DNA of 64,000 bases from Chrysophaeum taylorii (GCA_029834535.1 JAQMWT010000317.1:62001-126000), one strand, 5' to 3'; positions 29,108-39,398 are shown, counted from the stretch's first letter. A program made the numbers and translations. Notes: generated from the sequence alone by a model not told the origin.

Positions 29108-31018
29108 ATGCTCCGACAAAGCAACAAGACGAATCCAATGATGGAAGAGACGGGCACCATCGACGCGGCGAGGAGGAGGCCAACGAGTTGTTGTTGGTGG
29201 TGGCCGTTTGCGGCGTGGCGGTTGCCGAAAAGAGTGGTCGCGCCGTTCACGACGACCTCTCAGGTGGCCAACGCGCTCCAAGTGGTGTGCGGCGCCTGCT
29301 GCCTGTTTGGCACCGTCGTGGATTTGAACATGTACTCGCCATACCAAGAGAATAATGAAGTTTCGGTAGTGCGTCTCGTGTGGTGTCCGCGGCGGTTCAC
29401 GTGCGTGGATCCGACGTCGGCGATCCAAGTCGCGTGCCTCGTGGTGTCGCGGTTCTCCGCGGGCGCGATGTACGCCGTGCTGGCGCTGCTGACGGCGTCG
29501 ACAGCGCACTCGTGCTCGACGTGGCTCGGGAGGCGCGCGCGGCTTCGGCTGAGCGGAGGCTTGTTCGGCGGCGCGCAGGCGCGCCACGTCCACGTTCGCG
29601 CGGGCGTCGTATTCGCGCGACTCTCGTTGGTCCACGGCGTGGCGCACGTCGTGCGGTGGTTGGCGCGGCGCGAGCTGAAATCGGCGATGCGCGCGTACAT
29701 GGCGATCGCGGGGGCGGTCGCGGTCGTCGCGTTTTGCGCAATCCCGTGGCTCGTGACGGTCGTACGATTGGGCGTGTCCTTCGAGACAACCATGAAGTTC
29801 TCGCACCACGCCGTCCTGTCCGTCGGGTTGGTAAGCGCCATGGCGCACCATCGACGCCTCGCGGTCGTCGCTTCGATCCTCGCGGTTTTCTGGACGCTCG
29901 ATAGGCTCCACTTGGTGCTGTTTCGGTCGTACGTCATCGAGAGCCCCCACCTGACCGCGTGCTGTGGGTCGCCGGGCGGCGTCCTCGTCACCTTCCCGAA
30001 CCCTCGAGGGTTCTGCTACGAAACGGGCGACTACGTCAAGATCTCGTTCCCCTGGTTGTGTCCGCAAAAAAAAGGCAGCCAGTGGCACCCGTTCAGCATC
30101 GCCCCCGTCGGCGTGGGCGCCCTCAAGACCAAGTCGATGCTCTACCTTCAAGTCGAGGGGGACTGGACCCGGACCGTCTACGACCACGTGCGCCGCACGG
30201 CCAACGGCTACGCGCGGCCCATGTGTCTCTGCGGCCCGTTCGCGTCGCCGTTCAACTCGTCCATCATGCACGACTACCTCCTCCTCGTCGCGTCGGGGGT
30301 TGGCATCACCCCGTCCCTCAGCGTCCTCGCGCGCCTCGGCCCCTACCGCCACATCTGCGTCCTCTGGATGTCGCGCGACGCCGACCTCGTCACGCTCTAC
30401 TCCGACTACATCAACCCGAAGAACGGCCTCTGCGCCGAGGCCCTCGTCCACCTCACGGGCAAGGCGGCGGCGGGCAACGACGACAATCGCCTCGACGCCG
30501 CCGACAATGGGGCATCCGTCCTCCGCATCACGCGCGGACGGCCCGACGTCGAGGCCGTCACGCGCCGCATCCTCGCGAACGGCACCGGCTCCTTCTTCGT
30601 CAGCGCGACGGATCTCGAAGTCGATCCGGGGAGCAACGGGATCGTTGTGGACGCCGCCGGTCCTCCTCCGCCGCCCGAGGACGCGACCACCGAGGGCTGG
30701 GTCACCACCAAGAAGCGGCGCCTCTGCGGCGGCGGCGGCGGCGGCGGTCTCGCCCCCCCGATGTTGCGCGGCTCCGACGAGAGCGCGTCGTCCGTCACCT
30801 CCGTCCCGATGATGATGATGATGGCCCCAGTGCCCCCGCCGTCCCCCGTGCCCAAGCTCAGCACCAAGCAGCGCCACTCGCAGCGGCGCGTCGCGTCCGA
30901 GCCGATCGAGCCTCGCGAATGGAAGGTCCTCTACTGCGGGGGGTCCAAGGCGATCCAGGATATCCTGGCGCGCGTCTCCCTCGAGACGGGAGCCGCCTTC
31001 GAGTACGAAGTTTTCTAA
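29108..31018 (+). CDS. NADPH-oxidase / ferric-reductase-like flavocytochrome
   Basis: Membrane protein of 636 residues that would move electrons from NADPH via FAD and two hemes across a membrane, to oxygen or ferric iron. Heme ligand candidates show exact NOX spacing: His162/His176 (14 apart) and His234/His247 or His235/His248 (13 apart). The FAD motif is WHPFSIAP (~326-333), the pyridine-nucleotide motif is LLLVASGVGITPSL (~395-408), then VLWMSRD, and the protein ends KVLYCGG...EYEVF with the terminal phenylalanine typical of NOX. About 130 residues of low-complexity linker (poly-Gly, poly-Met, Ser/Pro) interrupt the C-terminal nucleotide domain. No EF-hands are present. NOX versus ferric reductase cannot be settled from sequence alone. 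Confidence 0.88.
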   Translation: MLRQSNKTNPMMEETGTIDAARRRPTSCCWWWPFAAWRLPKRVVAPFTTTSQVANALQVVCGACCLFGTVVDLNMYSPYQENNEVSVVRLVWCPRRFTCVDPTSAIQVACLVVSRFSAGAMYAVLALLTASTAHSCSTWLGRRARLRLSGGLFGGAQARHVHVRAGVVFARLSLVHGVAHVVRWLARRELKSAMRAYMAIAGAVAVVAFCAIPWLVTVVRLGVSFETTMKFSHHAVLSVGLVSAMAHHRRLAVVASILAVFWTLDRLHLVLFRSYVIESPHLTACCGSPGGVLVTFPNPRGFCYETGDYVKISFPWLCPQKKGSQWHPFSIAPVGVGALKTKSMLYLQVEGDWTRTVYDHVRRTANGYARPMCLCGPFASPFNSSIMHDYLLLVASGVGITPSLSVLARLGPYRHICVLWMSRDADLVTLYSDYINPKNGLCAEALVHLTGKAAAGNDDNRLDAADNGASVLRITRGRPDVEAVTRRILANGTGSFFVSATDLEVDPGSNGIVVDAAGPPPPPEDATTEGWVTTKKRRLCGGGGGGGLAPPMLRGSDESASSVTSVPMMMMMAPVPPPSPVPKLSTKQRHSQRRVASEPIEPREWKVLYCGGSKAIQDILARVSLETGAAFEYEVF

Positions 31019-31020
31019 TG

Positions 31021-31593
31021 TTAATTTCTTCTCTCCCGACGCAGCAACCAGGCACGCGTGGCCTTGTCGGGGGGTCGGAGGGCGGGCGCGAGGGGGTCGA
31101 GGTCGCGAAGAATCGAATCGTCTCCAAAGCCCGCCTCGGGGTCGTTTAGGGAGGGGCCGAAGGCGTCGAAAGGGGACTGGAGCACGCCGAAGAATCGTCG
31201 CCGATTCCGGAGAACGGGCAACAATTCCAATCCCGAGGCGATTCTCACGGCCTCGAGGCGGCCGCGAACGTCGTCGCGGCCGACGCCGCGCACCTGGATC
31301 AGCACGTCCCCCGGTGTTGCGTACAAGTCGAGACGCGTCCCTCTTCCCGTTGCCGCCGTGATCGCGCGGTCCTCTCTCTCGACGGCGTAGCCCTTGAGCT
31401 CGAGAATCTCGGCGAGCTTCTCCAACACCTCCTCCGCCGAGTTGTTGACATCATCGTAGGTCCACGGCTCGACGAAGTTCCGTCCACCGTTCGACGCGTC
31501 GTCGACGGAGCTCGCACAATGTATCCAAGTAGGGGGGCACGCCTCGAACACCGCCGCTGCCAGTGCCTGCGCGCGCGCGAGCCACATCATCAT
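31021..31593 (-). CDS. Conserved-looking protein of unknown function
   Basis: About 190 residues from one of three consecutive ATG codons (31593, 31590, 31587). It has an N-terminal alanine-rich helix (WLARAQALAAAVFEACPP) that could be a weak targeting or membrane segment. A mixed alpha/beta region follows (EEVLEKLAEILELKGYAVER, then TRLDLYATPGDVLIQVRGVG), then an Arg-rich tail. The strand pattern DLYATPGDVLIQVRG resembles a small ligand- or nuclease-like core, but I cannot assign a family. Its stop is 2 bases from the NOX-like stop, and its start codon overlaps the start of the divergent kinase-like gene. Confidence 0.6.
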   Translation of the reverse strand: MMMWLARAQALAAAVFEACPPTWIHCASSVDDASNGGRNFVEPWTYDDVNNSAEEVLEKLAEILELKGYAVEREDRAITAATGRGTRLDLYATPGDVLIQVRGVGRDDVRGRLEAVRIASGLELLPVLRNRRRFFGVLQSPFDAFGPSLNDPEAGFGDDSILRDLDPLAPALRPPDKATRAWLLRRERRN

Positions 31594-31600
31594 GACGTCA
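31585..31600. promoter_or_regulatory. Overlapping divergent start codons with TGACGTCA palindrome
   Basis: The run CATCATCATGACGTCA contains the plus-strand ATG (31592-31594) and, on the minus strand, ATGs at 31593, 31590 and 31587, so the two divergent start codons overlap. TGACGTCA (31593-31600) is the perfect CRE/bZIP palindrome. A role in transcription of both genes is inferred; its placement over the start codons could be chance. Confidence 0.4.
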
Positions 31601-32467
31601 CTTGTGGTGGACGAGATTTCGAGGTCGCGCGACATCCGCCAGGTCGAGAAGCTGTGGGGCGGGTACGGATCGATCGAGCGCGTGTACCTGGCTCAGAAAA
31701 CCGTCATCGTGAAGCGGATCGCGCCCCCCCCGGACGACGGGTCAGTCTCGCACGCGCGCAAGGTGCGAAGCTACCAGGTCGAGCGCACCTTTTACGAAAA
31801 GTACAGCGGCGAGTGCGCGTGCCGCGTTGCCAGGTACGAGGGCGGGGACGAGTCGCGCTTGGTGCTGGAGGACCTCGACGCGTCGGGCTACGCGGGCCGC
31901 GCGTCGACGCTCGGAACTGCAGCCGTCGCGCCTCTCGTCGAGTGGCTCGCCCGTTTCCACAAGACTTTCCTGGGCCGCGCCCCCGACGGGTTGTGGGAGG
32001 AGGGGTGCTACTGGCACCTCGACACGCGACCCGACGAGCTCGCTGCGATGGACCGGTCTGACCCCCTGTTCCGAAGCGCGCGCGACCTCGACGCCAAGCT
32101 CAAGGCCGCCGAGCACCGGACGATAGTCCACGGCGACGCCAAAGTCGCCAACTTCTGCTTCGGACCCGACGGGGTCGCTGCCCTCGACTTTCAGTATGTT
32201 GGGGGCGGGATAGGCGTCCGCGATCTCGCCTATCTCCTCGGGAGCTGCTGGTCCGAGAAGCAGCTCGCGAGCAGCGCGGACGAGACCCTCGATTTGTACT
32301 TTCGACATCTTGACGGGGGACCCGACCTCGAAAGAGAGTGGCGCGCCCTCTGGCCCGTCTGTTTTGCCGACTTCGACCGCTTTTTGAAGGGCTGGTGTCC
32401 GGGGGGGCATTGGAAGCGCAACACCTACACCAGCCGCCTCGCTCAACTCGCCATCGCCTCTCTGTGA
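31592..32467 (+). CDS. APH/ecdysteroid-kinase-like small-molecule kinase
   Basis: Protein of 291 residues with the aminoglycoside-phosphotransferase/choline-kinase fold. Visible motifs: lysine in VIVKRI (~Lys41), acidic VLEDLDASGY (~91-100), catalytic loop HGDAKVANF (His180, Asp182, Asn187), and metal-binding LDFQYVGGGIGVRDLAYLL (Asp199). The DFQ form rather than DxE/D is typical of the EcKinase/DUF1679 branch, which phosphorylates alcohols such as ecdysteroids. The true substrate here is unknown. The length is slightly short (that family is often 340-420) but the motifs are complete. The ATG at 31592 is the first in frame. Confidence 0.85.
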   Translation: MTSLVVDEISRSRDIRQVEKLWGGYGSIERVYLAQKTVIVKRIAPPPDDGSVSHARKVRSYQVERTFYEKYSGECACRVARYEGGDESRLVLEDLDASGYAGRASTLGTAAVAPLVEWLARFHKTFLGRAPDGLWEEGCYWHLDTRPDELAAMDRSDPLFRSARDLDAKLKAAEHRTIVHGDAKVANFCFGPDGVAALDFQYVGGGIGVRDLAYLLGSCWSEKQLASSADETLDLYFRHLDGGPDLEREWRALWPVCFADFDRFLKGWCPGGHWKRNTYTSRLAQLAIASL

Positions 32468-33071
32468 TTAACCACCGACGCCGAGATAATATTGTAGTCG
32501 GCGCCTCGGACGTGATGCCGAAACTGCACGGCAATTATGGGACAGCCTGGGCACGCTTGACCTACACCTACTCGGGCGGCGAGTTTTTTCTTCTGTCCAA
32601 AACGATATTATATAACCGACCTCCCCATGTCGTTTCGTCGCAAGATTGTAGATTCTCGTCGTCGTCGTCGTCGTCGTCGAATTTCTGGATTCCAACCTGA
32701 TGGTCGTCGTCACAGAGCAACTCTATAAATTAAATTAACTAACTCCCCGAGCTGAGATTTTTTACCCGCTCCGACGACGGTCGGGAGGTTTGTTACGACA
32801 ATCATGATAATGATCCTAGTGATTATGGTGGATGTTCTATCCTTTCCGCAGTCTCGACGATCGACAGACGAGTGCGCGCGTCCCCGAACGACGCGTTTCT
32901 CGTCTCGAGCGTTCTCTGGCGGTTGTTCCTTCACGCTGCGAGCTTAAAAAAAGCCTCTTTCTTTCTTTCTTTCTCTTCTTTCTCCATCCTCGGAGACGCA
33001 AAAGCTCGGCAGACACCACGTCCGGGAGCACTACGCGACAATACGGGGCATCGTTCATTAGTATCTAAACT
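32468..33071. other. Intergenic, no gene seen
   Basis: Contains short simple repeats, (GTC)n near 32658-32680 and (TTTC)n near 32957-32982, and no supported coding region. Confidence 0.5.
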
Positions 33072-33425
33072 AATTCAGACCTCCCCCGAGCATGGGAGCC
33101 AGGCCGGACAGGCAGGAGCCGGAATCACAGAGGAAAATCACGCAGTTGGGGCAGAGGCGAAGGACGAGGACTCGTTGATGACGGACCGCCACTGCGCGCG
33201 GTCTTGTGCGAAGTCGTGCAAGAGCGTCGCAGGCCGCAAACGTGTTGGTTGACGAACAATCGACCTGTCCGTCGCGTTCTGCCCAACCGAGCGAACCCCA
33301 TCCCAGCGCGGACTTTCCGGGTGCTCACCGGCCAGCCCGGGAGGCGAGCAGGCACCGTCTCACTCCGGGACGGCCGGGGCCGCCGCAGGGAGCAAGCGTG
33401 TTAGGCGCCGTCCTCCATCGCAACC
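33072..33425 (-). repeat. SINE-like repeat, copy D (second subfamily)
   Basis: Inverted relative to copy E at 34615. Starting from the tail side, the plus strand reads TTCAGACCTCCCCCGAGCATGGGAGCCAGG. A central block shared with copy E follows (GCGCGGTCTTGTGCGA, GCAGGCCGCAAACGTGTTGG, GTCGCGTTCTGCC), then GCGCCGTCCTCCATCGCAACC, which is shared with copy C at 59837. The tail is reduced to CTAAACTAA. The centre differs from copies A, B and C, so the family has at least two internal variants with common ends. Confidence 0.7.
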
Positions 33426-33692
33426 AACGGTTAGCGATCGCAGGGTTAGGGTCTCATAAGTTGGTACGCGAAATTCGTCGTTGCATCTGACGACGGCCGT
33501 GTCGACATTTACCAGCACCTGCTGCGGGTGCACTGTGATACTTGCCATTGCGATCGACGTTGCCGGCCACGCCGCTGCCCGAGACGATATTATCTCGTGT
33601 TTATTCTGATTCTGGTGTTGTAGTCTGCCACGGCGATGCAATGGGTCGGTCTTTGAAGAGGACGAAATTTTCGTAGGATTCGGCGCGGAAAG

Positions 33693-34351
33693 TTAGCGAG
33701 CTCGGGAAGATTCGATTAAGAATGCGTACGCCGCGTCCCCCACCACGTCAACGTGGTGGAGAGCCCCAATATTTTGCAAATTTTTCGAATTCGCGACAGC
33801 CGAGCCGAATTGGTCGCTCTCTACCGCGTCGCGTCGCGTCGCGTCGCTATTCAGCAGCTCGCCCACCCGCGACCACGAGATGCCATCACTCGTACTAAAG
33901 ATGTAGGCCGCACCCGAGACATCCCCGGCGAAATCTTCTTTGTTTGGCCCGACGAGGTATCCAGATATTGCGACGGCCGTGCCACCGTAATAAGCGCCCT
34001 CGCCGTCAACTCGGCGGCACCACTCGAGGACGTCGTCAGTGCCGAAGACGAAGGCCGAAACCGTATTCGAACTGACGTCGTTGTCCAAGTAATCCCTCCG
34101 ACAACTGCGCCGGACATATCAACCGCGCCACCGAATAAAGCACTCCGAACCGTGTCGCTTGCAATAATGAGCTTATCGGTCTGGATGAAGACATCGTCGA
34201 GGCGCAGGCTGGGAAATGAAATGCGGGGTCGACGCCAAGAGGTCCGGGGACTCGGAGACCGACTGCGACCCAAGTCGCGCGTGCCGCAAAAAGACGGCGT
34301 TGGCGCTGAACGCATCACACGCAAGTCTTGTCGTGCTTCAACACAGTCCAC
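33693..34351 (-). pseudogene. FG-GAP beta-propeller gene fragment, frameshifted
   Basis: Two minus-strand frames together give integrin-alpha-like FG-GAP repeats. One frame (to about 34085) reads LIIASDTVRSALFGGAVDMS and GAVVGGI. The other continues with AFVFGTDD, AVAISGYLVGPN, GAAYIFSTSDGISWSRVG and SDQFGSAVA. The FGGAV/FGSAVA starts and GAAYIF strands define blades of about 60 residues. The frame break near 34085, the lack of a start and the absence of further blades suggest a truncated pseudogene, although an unrecognised short intron is possible. Such proteins are usually extracellular or membrane-anchored. Confidence 0.5.
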
Positions 34352-34394
34352 CCAATAATTAACGGAAGAATTAGTACACTAGAGTGTATAAATA

Positions 34395-34435
34395 TCCACA
34401 CACACCCCCCTCTTAGCAGTCGACATTTAAAGACA
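34395..34435 (+). repeat. Fragment matching the direct repeats inside the Copia element
   Basis: CCACACACACCCCCCTCTTAGC followed by AGTCGACATTTAAAGAC matches the end of both ~131-base direct repeats at 53814-53944 and 54219-54350. It is a short stray piece, located 180 bases before SINE-like copy E. Confidence 0.65.
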
Positions 34436-34614
34436 GACAATGGCCGACGGTGGTTGTTCATCCAAGTTGAACTTCCTCAAATAATTCAGCGTGTTGTTGC
34501 ATATATATGCAGCGTTGCACAATACACGCAACAAAGCCCGGTATAATCAATCGGTGCGCGTGCCGGTCGCCTCCCGCCGATTCCGTGCTTGCCGTCCACT
34601 ACTTTTCATGTGCT

Positions 34615-34885
34615 CTCAGGCTCTTTCTGGGATGGGGTTCGCTCGGTTCGGCAGAACGCGACGGACAGGTCGATTGTTCGTGGACCAACACGTCCGCGGC
34701 CTGCGACGCTTTTGCACGACCTCGCACAAGACCGCGCGTAGTGGCGGTCCACCATCACCGAGTCCTCGTCCCTCGCCTCGGCTCCAACTACGTGCTTTTC
34801 CTCTGTGATACCGGCTCCTGCCGGTCCGGCCTGGCTCCCATGCTCGGGAGAGGTCTGAAGTTAGTTAGTTAGTTAGTTAGTTCGT
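34615..34885 (+). repeat. SINE-like repeat, copy E, (TTAG)n tail
   Basis: 5'-truncated copy of the second subfamily, inverted relative to copy D. It shares GGGATGGGGTTCGCTCGGTT, GCACGACCTCGCACAAGACC and, before the tail, CTCCCATGCTCGGGAGAGGT. The tail is five TTAG units. Confidence 0.8.
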
Positions 34886-36060
34886 CAGATTTTTTTTTTC
34901 GAATGCCTCTGAGCGCTGCGATCGGGGCCTCGTGGTTTCCATCGTTGATCCTCGTGCTCATTCTCGACGCGAGCGCCAGCTATAAGAAACTTAGTCTCCC
35001 GCCTTTTCCCTTGAGATCTTGCGTGCACAACAAAGCAAACATCCGTTCGACGAAACCACCGCATCAACGAAAACCTGACGATAATTCTTGCCTCTACCAA
35101 GTGTCTTTCGACGACGACATCATACACGCCCGCAGGCTGGCTGGCTGGCTGGCTGGAAACACCCGCCTCCTTCTCCAGGAAAGCGTGCCCTTGTTGAGTT
35201 CGTCTTATTAATCGACTTTTGACGTTAACAGCCGGATGATAAAAAAAAAAACATATGGAGTGCCGCCCAATGAAAGCTTCAAATCTGGGACTGTCTGTCA
35301 AACATTCTCCATAGCCAGCACGATACCATCAGAGCCTTCAAGTCGTTTTCATTTGGGCGCGCGTATCGCGACCATCGCACCCACTTTCCCCCGCCGAACA
35401 CAGCGAGAACGTCACGGTTCACGCCGTTGTTGCGGCTACACTTGGCACGCGTTAGACCACTCATGCAATATGATTGTAGCACTGTAGTTTTCCAAAGCGC
35501 GTTGCAGTGCTCAACCGCCAGACTCGGCTTTACTCCCAGTGCCGCCCTATGCAGGTACTAGAGACGGCCAGCATCACTTTGTAAGCACGACGACGAAGGG
35601 TGCGGTAAAGGCACGCGGGGCAGCAGCTTGCAAAGGCAAAGGACAGTGCGCCGACATCATCACATCCATGCGGGGTACAACTACGAACACGAGCACCACG
35701 GGTTGCGCCTGGCGCTTCGTTCTCGGCCTCAAGTTTACACGGTCTCCCGCGCTCTCGCTCGCTATTTGGCGGGACGCGCGTGGACCTCAACGTTAAGCAA
35801 CTTGGGTAAAATCAGGCCTTTCTGGTGCAACATGAGTGTGTGTGAACGGAATGAGGTCATCGCTGGTGCGTCATGCGATTGTGAGACCGGCATTTTGGTG
35901 TTTCAGGAAAGGCCAATCAGCAGCAATCTGGGTGGCGGCGAGCTCGGGGGACAAAAATGGTTGCGAGTTCGTACGCATTGAAAATTCGCACGTAGTCTGG
36001 TGCCGACAAAAGGGAGCCTCTTGGGGAGGAGGAACGCAAGTCGGGGTGGATTTTTTTTTT
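34886..36060. other. Gene-poor spacer
   Basis: No gene is supported. Opposing open stretches at 34885-35301 and 35530-36203 have no recognisable domains. A (GGCT)n run lies near 35131-35152. Confidence 0.5.
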
Positions 36061-36887
36061 CTAGGCGTACATGTAGGAGAGGAGGCCACAGCCGAGCGGA
36101 GTTTCGCGGTCGTCGTAGACGACAACCGGGAGGCCTTCGACAGGGTACTGGCCGGCTGCTGTGAAGACATCGCTGAAGACATTGATCTGCGCGTTACCTC
36201 CATCGTCCGTGACGTAGGTTTGATTCTCCCAAGGGTCGTACGCGGAGGTGTACGCGTAGGTGTCGCCGACGTCGTCGCAGCTGGCGCCCTCGTGGATTTT
36301 GATTAGCCCCATTTTCGAGTCGAGACCCCCAAGAGCGCCGTTGAGGTGGATGTGGCACGGATCGCAATGGTCGATGACGACGAGAACGCCCTTGGCGGTA
36401 AAGTCGTCGTACGGCATGATTGACGCGCCCACGGCTTCGTAGAGCGTGCCGCACCCGACGCGACCGGTGTCGTTGAGGATTTCTATCGCGTCGAAGTCGC
36501 TGAGGGAAATGCCTTGGAGCATAACATCGAGCGAAGCATATCCCGTCGAGTCTACGGCGACGTCGAAGTGGTCCGCAACTTCGTCCATCGCGTCACAGTC
36601 TCCGGAGAACACGTGCCAGTGAGTAGACGTCGACGGCTCGAGCCCAGCGAACGATCCGAGGAGCGAGACGCCCGATCCCGTCTCGTTCGCAATCAAAGCC
36701 CCGAGCTGCCCTTCGTAGGTCGTCGTATCTTCGAACAGGATCGAACCCATCGTCGCGACCTCCAACTCCGCGCCGCGGCATCCTGCGCAGCGCATCTCAC
36801 GATCTGTTTGCGATCACGACAAGAGCGGGACCATTCAACAAGCCACGCACCCTTGGCGAGCGTGATGAGGAAGGTCAGAGGGAGCAT
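36061..36887 (-). CDS. Secreted tandem SOD-like domain protein, two exons
   Basis: I model exon 1 at 36887-36851 (MLPLTFLITLAK, a signal-peptide start) and exon 2 at 36803-36061. They are joined by a 47-base intron (GTGCGT...AACAG) that keeps the frame and gives ~259 residues. Another acceptor, GCGCAG, would shorten exon 2 by a few codons. Two related domains follow: one ends GRVGCGTLYE, the other contains DHCDPCHIHLNGALGG, GLIKIHEGASCDD and PLGCGLLS. The HxH plus IHEG and GCG-L pattern is that of Cu/Zn-superoxide-dismutase-like domains, but metal ligands are incomplete, especially in the first domain. Dismutase activity is therefore doubtful. Extracellular location is inferred from the signal peptide. 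Confidence 0.65.
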
Positions 36888-37099
36888 GTTGCTTGAAACG
36901 CGTCTTGAAGAACACAAGATGAAAGAATCGAAGAAACTATTTAAGTCTAACACAAGGCTCTGCCTGATCCGCGTATTTGTTGTAACCCTCAATATAGATC
37001 CCGACAGTTGATCCAAAAAAATAATAAAATAAGGAAAAGTTTCAGCATTTTGGGAATTCACTCCAGTTCACAGAACTTGGTTCAATTCACTTCACTTCA

Positions 37100-38600
37100 A
37101 CGAAAGTATGTGCGAAGCGGAGACGCGTTACTACTCAACGAGTTGGAGGATAATGTTGATGATGAAGAGCAAAAAAAAACGCGGAACAGAACGAGGAGCA
37201 CAAGAACGAGCCGATGTCGATGCTGACCTCGAACACGCAGGGTATGTATGATAACTGGACCATCAACCAGGAAAACACCGTGCTCGGCGCGGACCGAGTC
37301 GCAGAACCTCACCACGAGCGCTCACAATATCTCGTTGGGGTACAAATTTAGCGTCTGCAAGCGTGCCGTGAAGATGAAGTCGCCCTCTATCGCCGAGCTG
37401 ATCCGAACTCGAACCCGAAGAAAAAGGTCACGCCCCTCTCCGAGTCGACCGTGGAGTCGACCGGAACCTGAAGATTGGCTCATTTTTTTTGGCGACGGTA
37501 GGCGATCCCCGGCTCAGTAACAAGGTCGACGACACCCGGTGCAAGACAGACAAGGTCGACACCCGGTGCAAGCAAGCAAGACAGGCGAGCTCTACACGTT
37601 CACTCGCTGCTAGGGCACCAACTACACCGAGGCAAACAATATGGCCATCGACAGACAGACAGCCTTGTTACGTCAAACGGTGTCGGTAGGCGGCATCCTT
37701 CTCGACGGCATCAACAAGAAAAAAACTGACCGCGGCAGGGAGGCTGGGCTTGAGAGAGACTTCACGCGCCTTGATCGAGGCCTCGCCGTGCCGCGGAACG
37801 AGTTTTGCGACTTTCTCTATGGCCAGCAAGCCTACCACCTCGTCGACCAGGACGAGCCCGAGGTCACCGTCGTCTGCGACGTGCCTGCCTCCTACGACCA
37901 GGACTCCAAGATCAAGGACGCAACGTCGAGCGTCTCGCTTCTTGGGCAAAAAACAAGGCCCGTATGGACATCTTCCAGTCCGCCTTTGGGCGAGGCGAGT
38001 CTCCGCTGCCGCCACCCAAAGGTCGGTGGTCGCTGCCAGACCTCATGTGGATTGAGTCCACGGCCTCCAAGGTCGGCACCACCGCCGACGCCGCTCCAGA
38101 CACCGTTCTCGACGTCGCCTTCGCTCTCGGCGCCGCCTACAGTCGTGCTGTCGACCCCCACGACCGCAAACGGCGTCTCCGAGCCCGACCGCGCATCGTG
38201 CGAAGCTACGAATGGTCTCGTTCGTGGCGAGCTCATCCCCAACTTGGAACTGTCAGCGGAGCTACGCGGCCCCTAGTCCCCTACGCCGACCTTCGCGACG
38301 ACGACGATGTCCGTCCTTGCCGCAGCTCGGCCGCCGTCGCGCGAAACGCTAGGCAACAAACCCGTTGTGGGGTCAATCATCGGCCGCAACCACGAATCCG
38401 GTCGCCCCAACCCTCCGCGTCGCCGCTGCAGGGGCGTATCAGATCAGCGCAAAAAAAAGGGCGCTGTCGAAAAACTCAAATTCATGGGCTTCAGGCTTTT
38501 TTTTTCCGCGTTCCATATGTTTCGAGAAAACTGCGAAAGCAAGGACAATCAGAAGACCGCGTGCGGCTTCTGCCACCAGACGGGATGTGCGATCTAGTTC
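37100..38600 (+). pseudogene. Decayed plus-strand coding remnants, unknown family
   Basis: Protein-like pieces change frame repeatedly: TSNTQGMYDNWTINQENTVL then GADRVA (~37225-37310); LGYKFSVCKRAVKMKSPSIA (~37335-37400); NEFCDFLYGQQAYHLVDQDE then PEVTVVCDVP (~37798-37890); DLMWIESTASKVGTTADAAP then DTVLDVAFALG (~38040-38140); and KLKFMGFRLFF to KTACGFCHQTGCAI (~38475-38596). These look like parts of one or two former genes broken by indels. I recognise no family. Confidence 0.4.
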
Positions 38601-39398
38601 ACTATCGAGGCAATCCGCGCAATCCGGCGTCCGGTGTTGCCGTCTGCCACCCCAGTGGGTGACCCCACCCGACCCCGTAGGTGGCCCGACCTGCGATGGC
38701 GCGGGCGTTTTTTTTGATGAGCTGCTTCCTTCAGACAGGGCGGTGTCCTCCGACCCCTGCCCACGGACTCGTACCGAGAACATCCTTCGATTTGGTGGCC
38801 TTGACCCTTAATAAGAAATGAAAGTCTCGTGACAGGTAGGCAATCTTCCGAGGGAGACGGTTCTAGGGCATGCGGGCAACAAACGTTGCCTGCCCCGCGG
38901 ATCGAGATGTCGGTGTCGGTGGTGGTTTCCAGGCGATAAAGGATAGTTGATACGGTGTTTCCAGGTATAGGAGGGTTGAAATTTTGTTTCCAGGTGTCTT
39001 TGTTTAATTAAAACGCGGCGGCACATCGCGCGCGCGCGCGCGCGCACTGGGCGGCGCGAAAGTATCGTAGACGATTGGAGACAACTTCGATGACACGAGG
39101 ATTCGGCATCATACTTGGTGTCCTCCTGGTGCGCCTCCAAACGCCCACGCGGGTCGGGTTCCCACAGGTCACATACGGCCGGGGTCTCAACAAGGCAGCA
39201 CTCCGCGAATTCCTCCACGTTCGAACGAGGATCAGGTACTCCCCCGCCCAACAGCCCGCAAAAAATCGCGACAGACAGACGATCAGCTCGAATTAATCCT
39301 TTCTGCCCCCTCGTGTGGACTGGACGCCCTGTGATTTTGATCCCGCGTGCCACGGCGCTGGGATAGGACTACGCCCCGCGTGTTGGGCTGGCCTCTAG
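38601..39398. other. Spacer without a supported gene
   Basis: Contains a (CG)n run near 39027-39046. It ends in a short (TTAG)n array (39396-39409) that overlaps the stop codon of the cupin gene. Confidence 0.5.

Noticed and set aside
29057-30877. 606-codon minus-strand open frame
   Set aside because: It is the antisense of the NOX-like gene. It is Arg/His/Asp-rich with no domain, as expected for a GC-rich shadow.
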